Part shown: positions 23,798-32,958 of the stretch, one piece after another
How the letters are laid out: every line of letters starts with the position of its first letter
Position numbering within the stretch: the first letter of the stretch is position 1
Assembly (NCBI GenBank): GCA_023512835.1
Contig: CM042090.1
Location: 58,453,865-58,517,864, forward strand
Direction of reading: 5' to 3'
Source of the DNA: Taxillus chinensis
Lineage: Eukaryota; Streptophyta; Magnoliopsida; Santalales; Loranthaceae
Length of the DNA stretch: 64,000 bases
Translations under genes and position numbers: made by a program
Notes under the pieces: generated by a model
Seen by the model: only the letters and a program-made list of their open reading frames with translations
The model's database searches: none
Told to the model about the DNA's origin: nothing

Positions 23798-25548
23798 TGT
23801 CACGCCCGGATTTCCAACCCGAGGAAACCGGTGCGTGACTCATTCACCCACACGGAGGGCAATGGGGTTGGATTACCGGATGCCACACAAGCAAGTCTAA
23901 CAATTTCAATAAATCAAATAAGCCACATCTTTATTTAATTCCAAAACATCAAAGGTTCACAAAACAACCAAGTCCCTGATTACGGTTCAATCCCTTAGTA
24001 CATTCCCTTCCCTGGGGTTACATAAATCATAAAAGTACATTAGCGAAATGAACAATAAAGTGGAGAGGGTCTTCCACCTTGGTGTATCCACCTAACGCCT
24101 GTAAGTCCCTGGAAAACAAACAAACACACAGTAGGAGGGGTGAGCAACCACGGCTCGGTAGGGATCATGTCTCCCAACCCATCCCATGTTCCTAGCATCC
24201 ACATGCCATGTGTACAAGTGCGGTGTTGTGTTACAATAATTTGAACAAACATAATAAAAACCACATCAACAATTACAACCTTCCATCGCCACAGGCTAAC
24301 ACTTTATCCACAAGTGATTTAACCGCCTCTTCAGGCCAAGTGATTTAACCGCCTCTTCAGGCCAAGTGATTTAACCGCCTCTTCAGGCCCCTGGTTTAAT
24401 CGCCTCTCGGCCAAAGTTGTTTAACCGCCTCTTCAGGCCAGATACCACGATCAAGCACACCACACACCATGGTCACTCAAGCATACAACCAAACACTTGG
24501 TGTGCACCCGTTCACAAGCGCCCAAACCCGGCCATTCAGGCCATAGAGCAAACATCCAAAGCATACATACATACACTAAACCACAAGTCCAGTCACCCGG
24601 ACATATTACCAAACACATAATGGGCATACACACACGCCTAAGTTCACACAGGCATTTCATCAAACATGTAGCAGGCATGTCATACAGGCATTTTATCAAA
24701 CACTTTTCATGCATCACACAAACACCATAAACACCAAAATCGCCATTGAAGGCCAACATTCATATAGGAGGTCACACCTATATGAATTTACATATAAATA
24801 ATATAACGAGATATAACTCATATTGCCCCAGGACCCTAGGACAGAGGAGGATTTAGGAAGAACAGAATCCCTACCTTAAAACAGATCTTCCTTGCTCCTG
24901 CGCTAAACGCCGTCCTCCCCACGCAAGATGCTCCAAGGGAAGAACCAGCAACTCCCCTTCCTTCTCTCTCTAGCTCTCTCTCTCCCTACGACGGGCAAGC
25001 CAGTGAAGAGAACCCTAAACCTAAAACAGAGAGCTTCTCCTCCTTATATAGGCAACACAACATCAAAACGACGTAGTTTTGATTAAGTGAATCCCAGCAT
25101 CAAAACGACGTAGTTTTGATCACACAAGTTAGCACCTTTCCGCACCCATATAGGCCAAAATACTCAGAATTTCAACATGGTCCTTTGGAGAAAGTTCATT
25201 AGAATGACAAAACCAAGGGAACCATGCAAAAATATGCCTACACGCCAATTTGCACGTGAATTCCCCAATTCACGTGCAACTCCATATGTACTCCAAATGC
25301 TCTCAAACTTCACCCCTAGCCTCCTTGCATCATTTAGAAGACAACCACCCTTGCACGTGAATTGGACCCATATCACGTGCACCTCACATACATGTCCATT
25401 TGGCCTGAAACTGTGGTAGATAGAGGACAACATTCTAAGCATCTTTCCTTTTGCACGTGAATTCATTGGAGTCCATTTACTAGGTCAAAATCTAAAAAAA
25501 CTCCACTCGGAAGGTAAAACCGACTAACTCAAGGTACGGGTCCTTACA
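23798..25548 (-). repeat. A 5' LTR (right copy)
   Basis: 1751 bp, TGTCACGCCC...GGTCCTTACA on the plus strand. It contains two ACGT-core palindromes (25062-25083, 25099-25120), a TATA box (minus, about 25043-25052), the 26-bp array (about 24306-24440) and CACGTG inverted repeats (about 25253-25282). Confidence 0.95.
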
Positions 25549-25553
25549 AAGCA

Positions 25554-26736
25554 AGATTCTCTTACACTCTGTTTACAAATGAACTCGGACACTAGCCAAA
25601 TTCTATTTCCCAAAATTAAAGCCGCTTGTGCATACACAGGGTTAATCTTTGCTTACAAATGCACATACGTGCGCTCATACACAAATGTACAAGTATGAAT
25701 ATTTATACAAAACATTCCTAAGAGACAACCTTGGAACTTGTAGTTCGGAATGCGTTAAACACTAACTATCCCTCGGTAATCTCTCCGCCTTTGATCGTTG
25801 CGGTTTGTGGAGCTCAAGGTCTTGGGTTTGAAGAGTATAAGTGCGTTTGTGAGTTCCCAAATACAATTCAGGTTGTGTCCACATATCCGGATGATCCACG
25901 TGTAAGATTCTTCAGGTTCTCAATAAATTTGTCTTACATCGGGACGCCACGAGCCGATAACTTTAAATGCGGTGAGTTGAAGTAGTATCTTCTTGGTCCG
26001 GTGTAATTCTCCTTACTCCGTTGCTAACGAAGCTCGGAACCTTACTCGTGTCGGTGGTTGCTTACTCCGTATCTGTTGAAATCTTGGAATCCTTAGTCCG
26101 TGTCAGCGCTTCCTTACTCCGCATGTAAGTTCCTTACTCCGTATGTAAGTTCCTTACTCCGGGCGAGTCTTGAAAAGTTGGATGACTTATTTCGTATCAG
26201 TGCTTCCTTACTCCGCATGTAAGTTCCTTACTCCGTATGTAAATTCCTTACTCCGTGTGTAAGTTCCTTACTCCGGGCAAGTCTAAGGGATCGGAGTGCT
26301 TACTCCGTACTAGCACTTCCTTACTCCGTATGAGTAAGTTGTCCGGATTCCTTACTCCGCATGTAATTTCCTTACACCGTGCGAATAAAGGCTTGGATCC
26401 TTATTCCGCATCAATACTTCCTTACTCCGTATTAGTTTGACTAGGTCCGTTTGAGGTACTTAAGAACATATTCCGCAATCCGTAGCTTTTAAGTTCTTAG
26501 TCCGCATGAATGTTCCTTATTCCGTATGTATTGATGACTTGGTTATTTACCAAGTGTTTGACGACACTCACTCTTGTCTTAATCGGGATTATGTATCCTT
26601 TCCTTAGCTTTGCTCTCATGAGTGTATCTCCGGATTAATAACATATCTTCTACAACGATCAAATAAACACAAGAGATCTCAGATCAAATTACATAAGGTT
26701 TTATCAGCATTATCCAAATTCGGGTTTGATCCAATG
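25554..26736 (-). repeat. B 5' LTR, second segment (R/U3 side)
   Basis: Matches 3118-4261. The U3 array of CTTACTCCG units is longer here than in the left LTR, explaining most of the 41-bp length difference. The terminal TG (element sense) appears mutated to CA: the plus strand ends CCAATG where the left copy ends CCAACA. Confidence 0.88.
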
Positions 26737-26741
26737 ACCCC

Positions 26742-27296
26742 ACTGGCATCATTGAAGTGAAACTACGTAGTTTTGGTTAATGACCCAAAATCCAGCTCAA
26801 AACTACAATATAACTCAAACCAAGCAAAATTAAGACAAGGTTCTTTAGGGAGAAATCATCGAATCACAAAACAATGGGGACTATGCAAACACAGGCTTGC
26901 ACGTGATAATGCATGTGATATCCCCATATCACGTGCAACTCTAAATGATGTGAAATTCGGCCCAAAGCTTCCTTGAATCATGTAGAAGGCAGCCATGCAT
27001 TAATCCCCTTGCATGTGATAATGCCTCATATCATGTGCACTTTATTTCTGCCTCCTCAGGCTGGCCTTTTTTGCCAGAAATTCCCTCTTGGTAAATAGAG
27101 TGAGTTGGCTAATGTTCATGAGAAGAAAATTACCTAAAAACCTGCCAAAAACATCTCAAAAGCACATATATAGGCAAATAGTATCTTCCTAGGTGTTAGA
27201 GCAATTATTTATGCATTATGGTGCAATTTAGGCTCAAAACATGCTCTTTACTACCCTAAATATATACAAGAATAACGGCATAATTGCACGTTATCA
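26742..27296 (-). repeat. K 5' LTR, segment 3 (U3 side)
   Basis: Ends GCACGTTATCA, the reversed LTR start shared with E and H. It contains a degenerate ACGT palindrome (about 26758-26775) and an imperfect inverted repeat around CACGTGATA (about 26897-26937). The TSD of B (ACCCC) precedes it at 26737-26741. Confidence 0.85.
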
Positions 27297-27301
27297 TTGT
27301 G

Positions 27302-27674
27302 GAAACGGAAGAGGTGGAACATAGGGCTTGAGTTCCTTCTTTTATGGTTGGTCTTCAGTGTCTGGAACCTCTTTATCATCATGCTCTTGTCCCTTGCTAG
27401 GCACCTTAGCTTGTTGAACCTCTTGAGTGTGCTCCTTGTTCGGTTCTGTTTCATATTGAGGTTCAGGTTGTTGCAATTCCTTGCCGCTCCTTAAGGTTAC
27501 TGCCTTGTAATATTCTCTGGGATTGGGCTCTGGGTGGCTAGGGAGTTCTCTAGGATTTCTTTGAGTAAGAGCCTCAGCAATTTGGGAGAGTTGAGCTTCT
27601 ATCCTCTTCCCTTGGCTTTCTGCTCTATCCGTGCGTGTGCTAATCTCCTGAATTTTATCGTTAGTGACATTGGC
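27302..27674 (-). pseudogene. F gag C-terminal part (Athila type)
   Basis: The minus strand reads KIQEISTRTDRAESQ, AQLSQIAEALTQRN and KAVTLRSGKEL. The ITLRSGKEL-type motif is a hallmark of the Athila gag-pol junction and also occurs in E (KAITLRSGKAL). The left end is cut by K (27297) and the right end by D (TSD 27670-27674). Across D the frame resumes at 61951 (VVIEKLTN). Confidence 0.88.
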
Positions 27675-30322
27675 TGTCATCATTAGTTTTCGTCAGGGCC
27701 CTTTTGAGGTGGGCTCAAACTAAACCAATCGTGACAAATTTAAAGTCGCCACCAACTATTTTTGAGGTACAGTTGGATACCCTCTACTTTGAGTAGTTTA
27801 AATGTGTGGTCTGCGTTATCAGAGAAGGGTTCGGGAGTTGGTTACGTGTAGGGAAGGATTAGCACCCCTACGGCGCCCTTTCGGTATATATTTTCGGAGG
27901 AGGAAGTTTTATATTTTATTTGCCTTCGCCATGATCAGGTTAGGTTTCTTAAAAAGTCTATGATTTTTATTTAGCTAAGTTATTTATTAAAGTCATGGTT
28001 AAAAAGGATTTACCCTAAATTTCTAAAGGGAATCCTAAAAGTTTTGGTTTTTTGTTTGAAGTGGAGAATGAGATCCTAGGGGTTTGTTTTGGTTTTTGGT
28101 TTTATTTTAGAATTTGAAGTCCTAAAAAATGGAAATATGTTTTTTTTTACTTTCCTTTTTTTTTGGTTTTTTGGGTTAGAAAATATTTTTTTGGTTTTTT
28201 GTGTTTTGTTAAAAAACGTTTTGTTTTTGTTTTATTTTGTTTTTTTGTTTTTATTTTTTTTTCTTTGGAAAACGTGTTGGTTTTTTTTGTTTTTTGTTTT
28301 GAAAACCCAAAGTCACACTTGTTACAAATTCATATCAAAGTAATGAACACATAAAATAAACGTGGAGTATGTGATTATGACATCCATAAATAAGCAAAAA
28401 TAAAGCCACTCTTTTTCTTCTTTCTTTTCATCTCTCCTTTTTTTTCCTTTTTTTTTCCCTAGCTTTCTCTCTCTCTCTCTTTTTAAAACCTTTTTTACCC
28501 CTTTTTTTACTGTTTACATATTACAAGTATATACAACAAAATAAACAAGCAAAACAGAAATGATTACAACGCTAAAAGAGAGGAAACAAAAATAAAATGA
28601 AATACAAATAAGTGAAAAAAAAGAAAGAATAAAAAAACAATAAATAAAACAAACAATAATAAAGGTAATTTGAACCAATTTTAAAGATCACCACGTCCGA
28701 GTTCTCCCCCTGGTGTCGAGTAGTCTGGAAGAACCTCCAAATTCGGTGGAAAGGCCGTGAACTCGTGCATGTGCGGTGCATCGGAGCTTAGTCGGAGTTT
28801 GAAATTGACACCAGAGATGGACTGGAAGTGGGGAAGGATTGGAGAAAGGCTCTCGGGATTTTTTATTTTTTTTTTGATTTTTGTGGGTTGTTTTTGGTTG
28901 CTGGAAATAAGGAGAGTGGGCATAAGGAATAGGGGAATGAAAAAAAGATTTTTTTTTATTTGTGATGGAAACGTAAGAACAAAAAAGAAGGGGGCAGAAT
29001 GGAGTTATTTTTGTGTTTTTTCGTTTTCTGGGAAAAGAGAGCTGGAATGAGAAAGAGGGAAAGAGGAGCTATATCGAGGTATCAGGGAAAGCAGGAAGTG
29101 AATGGGCGATTTCTAGTTTCAAAATGGCAGAAAGTTGTTTTTTTGAATGCAGGACTTTTAGGCGAAATGGCAGCAAATCTGGGCGTTCTCTCTATCTTCC
29201 TTTTTTTTTGGGATTTGGGAGCTGAGTGTGAAGATGGCAGAAGAGCTTTTTCTCTCTTTTTTTTTTGTCAGAACGTCCTCTCTCTCTTTTTTTTCTGGAC
29301 GAACCCTTTTTTTCTCCTGGCCGAACTCCCTTTTTTTTTCTCTCTCTCGGCCAAACTCTATCTCTTTTCTGGGCGTTCTCCTCCTTTTTTTTTCCCTGGA
29401 TGAACTCTGGTTTTAAAGAGCTAGCTCCCTATGGTTGGACTGTCATTATGATGTATTTATTGTTCTATTATGAATGCCAGCATTTTTAATGGCAAGATTC
29501 TGGCTTTTGTCTAGTGGTTGGACGACCTGTGCGTAAAATCTGGGAGCTTGTGATTGCCTTTTCGTTTTTTTGTGAGCACATGTGACAGACAGGCATTGAA
29601 AAGCATCTCTGACAGCTAACCAGCTGCTAAAAACATGTCTCGTGACTATACAAAAAAGAGCCCACGGAAATACAGCCATACAGCGAAGGTCAACGGGTCA
29701 AAGGGTCGAAGTGTCGGCAGGGTCGGAGGTCAACAGTCAACGGGTCGAAGTGTTGGCAGGTCGAAGGACAACGGTCAACGGGTCGAAGTGTCGGCAGGTC
29801 GAAGGTCAATGGTTAATGGGTCGAAGAGCTAAGGGTCGAAGTGTCGATAGGTCAAAGTTTTACAGGCTTTGAAGAGTCGAGTCTTCGAGTCTTCGAGGCT
29901 TCGTGGCTTTGAGGCTTCGACTCTTCAAGGCTTCGAGGCTTTGAGGTTTCAGGGCGTCGAAGCTTCGAGGCTTCGAGGCTTTGAGGTTTCGGGCGTCGAA
30001 GCTTCAAGGCTTCGAGGCTTCGAAGCTTCGAGTCTTCGAGTCTTCGAGGCTTCGAGGCTACGAGTCAAGTTTTTTTTTTTTTTTTGAAAATTGTTTTAGC
30101 CATAACTTCTTCGTTTTAAATCAGAATTGAGCTCAGTCAAGTGCGTTATTCTCCAAATTTCGTCTTCTATCACCTAGCGTTAGTCTTGGGGCAATTTAGA
30201 GGCTGGTAGTAGAGGTTCTTAACTTTGGGCTTCCCTGGACCTATTTACAAGATATATGGCATGGGCAAATAAATATATAAAATGGGTTAGTATGTCCAAC
30301 CCGGACAAAATGAGGTCTAACA
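27675..30322 (-). repeat. D 3' LTR (left copy)
   Basis: 2648 bp; plus strand TGTCATCA...GGTCTAACA. It contains long T-rich and CT-rich tracts (28140-28500, 29250-29400) and two repeat clusters near its U3 side: GGTCAACGGGTCGAAG units at about 29685-29865 and CTTCGAGG units at about 29875-30065. Confidence 0.92.
29685..30065. repeat. Two short-period repeat clusters in D's LTR
   Basis: The first cluster is a degenerate series of GTCAACGG, GTCGAAGTGTCGGCAG. The second is a run of CTTCGAGGCTTCGAGG variants, partly self-complementary (AGCTTCGAAGCTTCGA). Both recur in the right LTR at about 61380-61692 with different copy numbers. Confidence 0.9.
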
Positions 30323-30335
30323 GCTACCCCTCTTT
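30323..30335 (-). promoter_or_regulatory. D polypurine tract
   Basis: Minus strand AAAGAGGGGTAGC abuts the 3' LTR start. Confidence 0.75.
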
Positions 30336-30551
30336 GTGCATTGTTTGTGTACAAACAGTGTACAAAGAAAGAAAGGATTCATTTTGGACGGGTTAGAGCA
30401 CTTACCTGGCTTACCTAGCACAGAGGAAGAGTAGAATGCGATGATTGGGTCTATCCCTAAGAGGGAAAAGGGGCTTCACAGGCTGGTGGATTTGGATAAT
30501 ACTTTGATGAGGCATCTAGGGCCGCTTACGATGTGAAGATATTGGAGATTG

Positions 30552-31334
30552 AAAGCCTACAAAAACGTAATAGGCTTGAACTGAAGATGGAAAGCCCACA
30601 GCAATGATAGACTTGAACGGAAACAGAAAGCCTATGGCAAAGATAGACTTGGATTAAAAATGAAAAGCCCATAGCAATGATAAGCTTGAACTAAAAAATG
30701 AAAAGCCCACAGCAATGATAGGCTTGAACTGAAAATGAAAAGCCCACAGCAATGATAGGCTTGAACTGAAAAATGGAAAAGCCCACAGCAACAATAGGCT
30801 AGAACTGAAAAATGAATAGCCCACAGCAACGATAGCCTTGAACTGAAAAATGGAAAGCCCACAGCAATGATAAGCTTGAACTGAAAATGAAAAGCCCACA
30901 ACAATGATAGGCTTGAACTGAAAAATGAAAAAGCCCACAGCAACGATAGGCTAAAACTGAAGAATGAAAAGCCCACAGCAATGATAGGCTTGAATTGAAA
31001 AGGGAAAACCCACAACAATGACAGGCTTAAACTGAAAATTGAAAGGCCCACAGCAACGATAGGCTAGAACTGAAAAGGGAAAGCCCACAACAATGATAGG
31101 CTTAAACTGAAAATTGAAAGGCCCACAGCAACAATAGGCTAGAACTGAAAAATGAAAAGCCCATAGCAACGATAGGCTTGAACTGAAAAGGGAAAGCCCG
31201 CAGCAATGACAGGCTTAAACTAAAAATTGAAAGGCCCACAGCAATGATAGGCTTGAGTTGAAAATGGAAAGCCCACAGCAACGATAGGCTTGAACTGAAA
31301 ATTGAAAGCCTACAACAACGATAGGCTTGAACTG
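30552..31334 (-). repeat. 38-bp tandem array in D's 3' UTR (about 20 units)
   Basis: Units of 36-39 bp with the consensus pieces AAAGCCCACAGCAATGATAG and GCTTGAACTGAAAA. Spacings between the first seven GCCCACA starts are 36-39 bp. An uninterrupted frame on the minus strand (30632-31051) is only a translation of the repeat. Arrays in 3' UTRs of Ogre-like elements are known as sources of satellite DNA. Confidence 0.93.
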
Positions 31335-32560
31335 GAGAGACTTGTTGGAGACATCGATTGGTATTTGAGGGAAATGCTTTGGGGAATTGGTGACTTTGGG
31401 AAATAACCCAATCTGGGCTCCCTCTACGAGTTCACTCAAGGAGATCGCTCTACGAGGTGACCCAAAAAGGGAAAAATTTTGTTCACATGTCAAAAGGATG
31501 CTTTGGGGAAGTGGCAAAGAAAGATTTAGGGTTGAACAAAAGAAGCTTGGAGGGCTTGATGAGAAGCTTGCCGAGAATGAGCTCTTGGGATCTTCGAGAG
31601 GCAATGACGTTCATGAAATACGAGTATCTTGAATGTATGCAAATGATGCATGGAATGCAATGTCTTGTATGCGGGGATGCATAAACCTCAACCTGTGGTG
31701 CAATATGATGCAATGTGATGCAATGCAATGTATGCATCGAATACAATGTGATGTATACGAGGGTTTGGCAAGGGCTGGAGATTTATCGCAATCTTGTTGG
31801 AGAGGTTGTTTAACATTCAACTTATTAGGGAACAATTTTCTCTCCGGATGGGGAGTCCATTCTCTCTTTGCTTAGGAACTCCCTTTTGTGGATGAAGGGT
31901 CATTTAATTTAGCTTCGCCGCATTGAGGAGCTTGACTTGATGACTTCACTGGGGATAGTGATATTCGTGGAGATATGGGTACTTTGAGTTGGGGGACTTA
32001 ACTTGTTTGGGGATTTCAAGCTTGACCCTATCCATAAGGCAATGCCAAAGGAGCCTACTGGGGATTTAAGATATTCTACTTAAATGTGAAATGAAGATGA
32101 TAAAATATGATTAGGGATATAAAATAGGATTTTGCTGGTTTGATTCCACAAAACATATTTATATCATAAAAAGTGCCCTATTGTTATAATCTGATAAACA
32201 GAATTACAAGTCTTTAAAAAACATAATATACAAATTTGATTTGCGTGTGCCTTAGGTTTGACCAAGTCTTCCACCGTTGGCAGCTGTTGTCCTTAGGTGG
32301 CGTTGTTTCCATTATTTGCAAAGGACCCTGTTTCATGTGGTCTTGATCCTCCGAGATTCTGACTGATTTCATTCTTCAAGATTTGTTTTTGGCTTTGTAT
32401 TTTACCCTGGGTGCCCTTTCAGGTTTTCACCAAGTCCGCCTTTGTTTGCTTCTTTGTCTTTTGTTGGAGCTTTATATTTTACCCTTGGTGCCCTTTTGGG
32501 TTTTCACCAAGTTTGCTCATTACTGTCATGTTGATTCCTTCCATGTCTAGGAAAAAAGAT
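31335..32560 (-). other. D 3' UTR, non-repetitive part
   Basis: No gene is recognised. There is a short irregular ATGCAATG-rich stretch at about 31620-31750, and a duplicated segment in which TTTACCCT-GGTGCCCTTT and TTTTCACCAAGT occur twice (about 32400-32430 and 32469-32510). Confidence 0.55.
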
Positions 32561-32589
32561 TAAGGAAGCGCTCATTTGAACGGGAGAGT

Positions 32590-32953
32590 TAAGAATAGAA
32601 TTTTTTCACCGCATCGTTATTCACTGGGTTAGGGATCTTATCACCATCCATTCGGCAAGGATTAAGGCGCCTCCGAAAATGCTTTCTTCACAACATATCG
32701 GCCTTCATAATTGGGAGTCCACTTGCCTCTATGGTCATGTTGAATTGGTAAAATCTTCTTGAGGATGAGGTGACCCGCTTGAAAGCTTCTGGGCTTCACC
32801 TTTTTATTGTAGTTGTTCATCATTCTCTGTTGATATAGCTATCCTCTGCAAACAACTGCTAGGCGTTTGCCTTCGATTAAGTTCAACTACTCATAACGAC
32901 TTTGGGCCCATTCTGCTTCTTCTAGCTGGGTATCCTTGAGTACTCGGAGGGAA
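32590..32953 (-). pseudogene. D integrase C-terminal part
   Basis: Minus strand reads IPSLRVLKDTQLEEAEWAQS next to G, then YNKKVKPRSFQAGHLILKK and GKWTPNYEGRYVVKKAF, the C-terminal domain of Tat-type integrase. It ends in a stop near 32630. It is the continuation of 35651-36597, separated by the insertion of G. Confidence 0.85.
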
Positions 32954-32958
32954 GGTAT

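Larger units (their letters stand above)
14783..25548 (-). mobile_element. Element A: full-length Tekay/Del-like chromovirus (Gypsy)
   Basis: 10,766 bp with a perfect TSD AAGCA. LTRs are 1751 bp (right, 5') and 1748 bp (left, 3', after removing nested solo LTR L and its TSD). The first 250 bp of the two copies differ at only about three sites, so insertion is fairly recent. PBS at 23781-23794, PPT at 18239-18253. The minus strand carries gag, protease, RT, RNase H, integrase and an integrase-linked chromodomain, the arrangement of chromoviruses. Long LTRs plus a chromodomain fit Tekay/Del best. Several frameshifts make it non-autonomous now. Confidence 0.93.
2947..26736 (-). mobile_element. 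Element B: full-length Sirevirus-like Copia retrotransposon
   Basis: Minus-strand Ty1/Copia element. Left (3') LTR 2947-4261; right (5') LTR 14610-26736, interrupted by element A. PPT at 4262, PBS for initiator tRNA-Met at 14596-14607. Coding order on the minus strand is gag, protease, integrase, RT, RNase H, then a 3-kb extra region with an env-like ORF before the 3' LTR. That extra ORF, and RT motifs such as MSMMGELSYFLGI, suggest the SIRE/Maximus lineage. LTRs are 1315 and about 1356 bp and differ mainly in the copy number of a 20-bp repeat. TSD GCCCC versus ACCCC has one mismatch. All coding parts are broken. Confidence 0.9.
1..27296 (-). mobile_element. Element K: Athila-like Gypsy retrotransposon, 5' part only, runs off the left edge
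   Basis: Minus-strand Ty3/Gypsy element of which the window holds part of gag, the leader, the PBS and the complete 5' LTR. The LTR (840-27296) is split by solo LTR J and full element B. Its pieces total about 1490 bp, close to the LTRs of related E (about 1403 bp) and H (about 1474 bp). Read on the minus strand the LTR starts TGATAACGTGC, as in E and H, and ends just before a PBS of tRNA-Asp type. The right flank at 27297 is Athila gag of element F, so K inserted into F. K's other end, and hence its TSD partner for TTGTG (27297-27301), lies outside the window. Confidence 0.85.

Noticed and set aside
27675..27700. D's LTR beginning at GGGCCC (about 27697) rather than TGTCATCA
   Set aside because: TGTCATCA is present in both copies, begins with TG, gives a TSD with one mismatch and leaves the PBS one base away.
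28089..28354. Phe-rich open frames on the plus strand resembling membrane proteins
   Set aside because: They are translations of T-rich tracts in D's LTR; the other LTR copy has different tract lengths and frames.
30632..31051. A 139-codon open frame on the minus strand rich in Phe/Leu/Cys repeats
   Set aside because: It is the translation of the 38-bp tandem array; unit lengths of 36-39 bp give drifting frames and no conserved domain.
30552..31334. CRISPR array
   Set aside because: Units are contiguous at about 38 bp with no spacers, and the setting is a retrotransposon 3' UTR.
31640..31750. Short ATGCAATG-rich stretch as an origin or binding-site cluster
   Set aside because: Irregular and short; no support beyond local simple-sequence drift.
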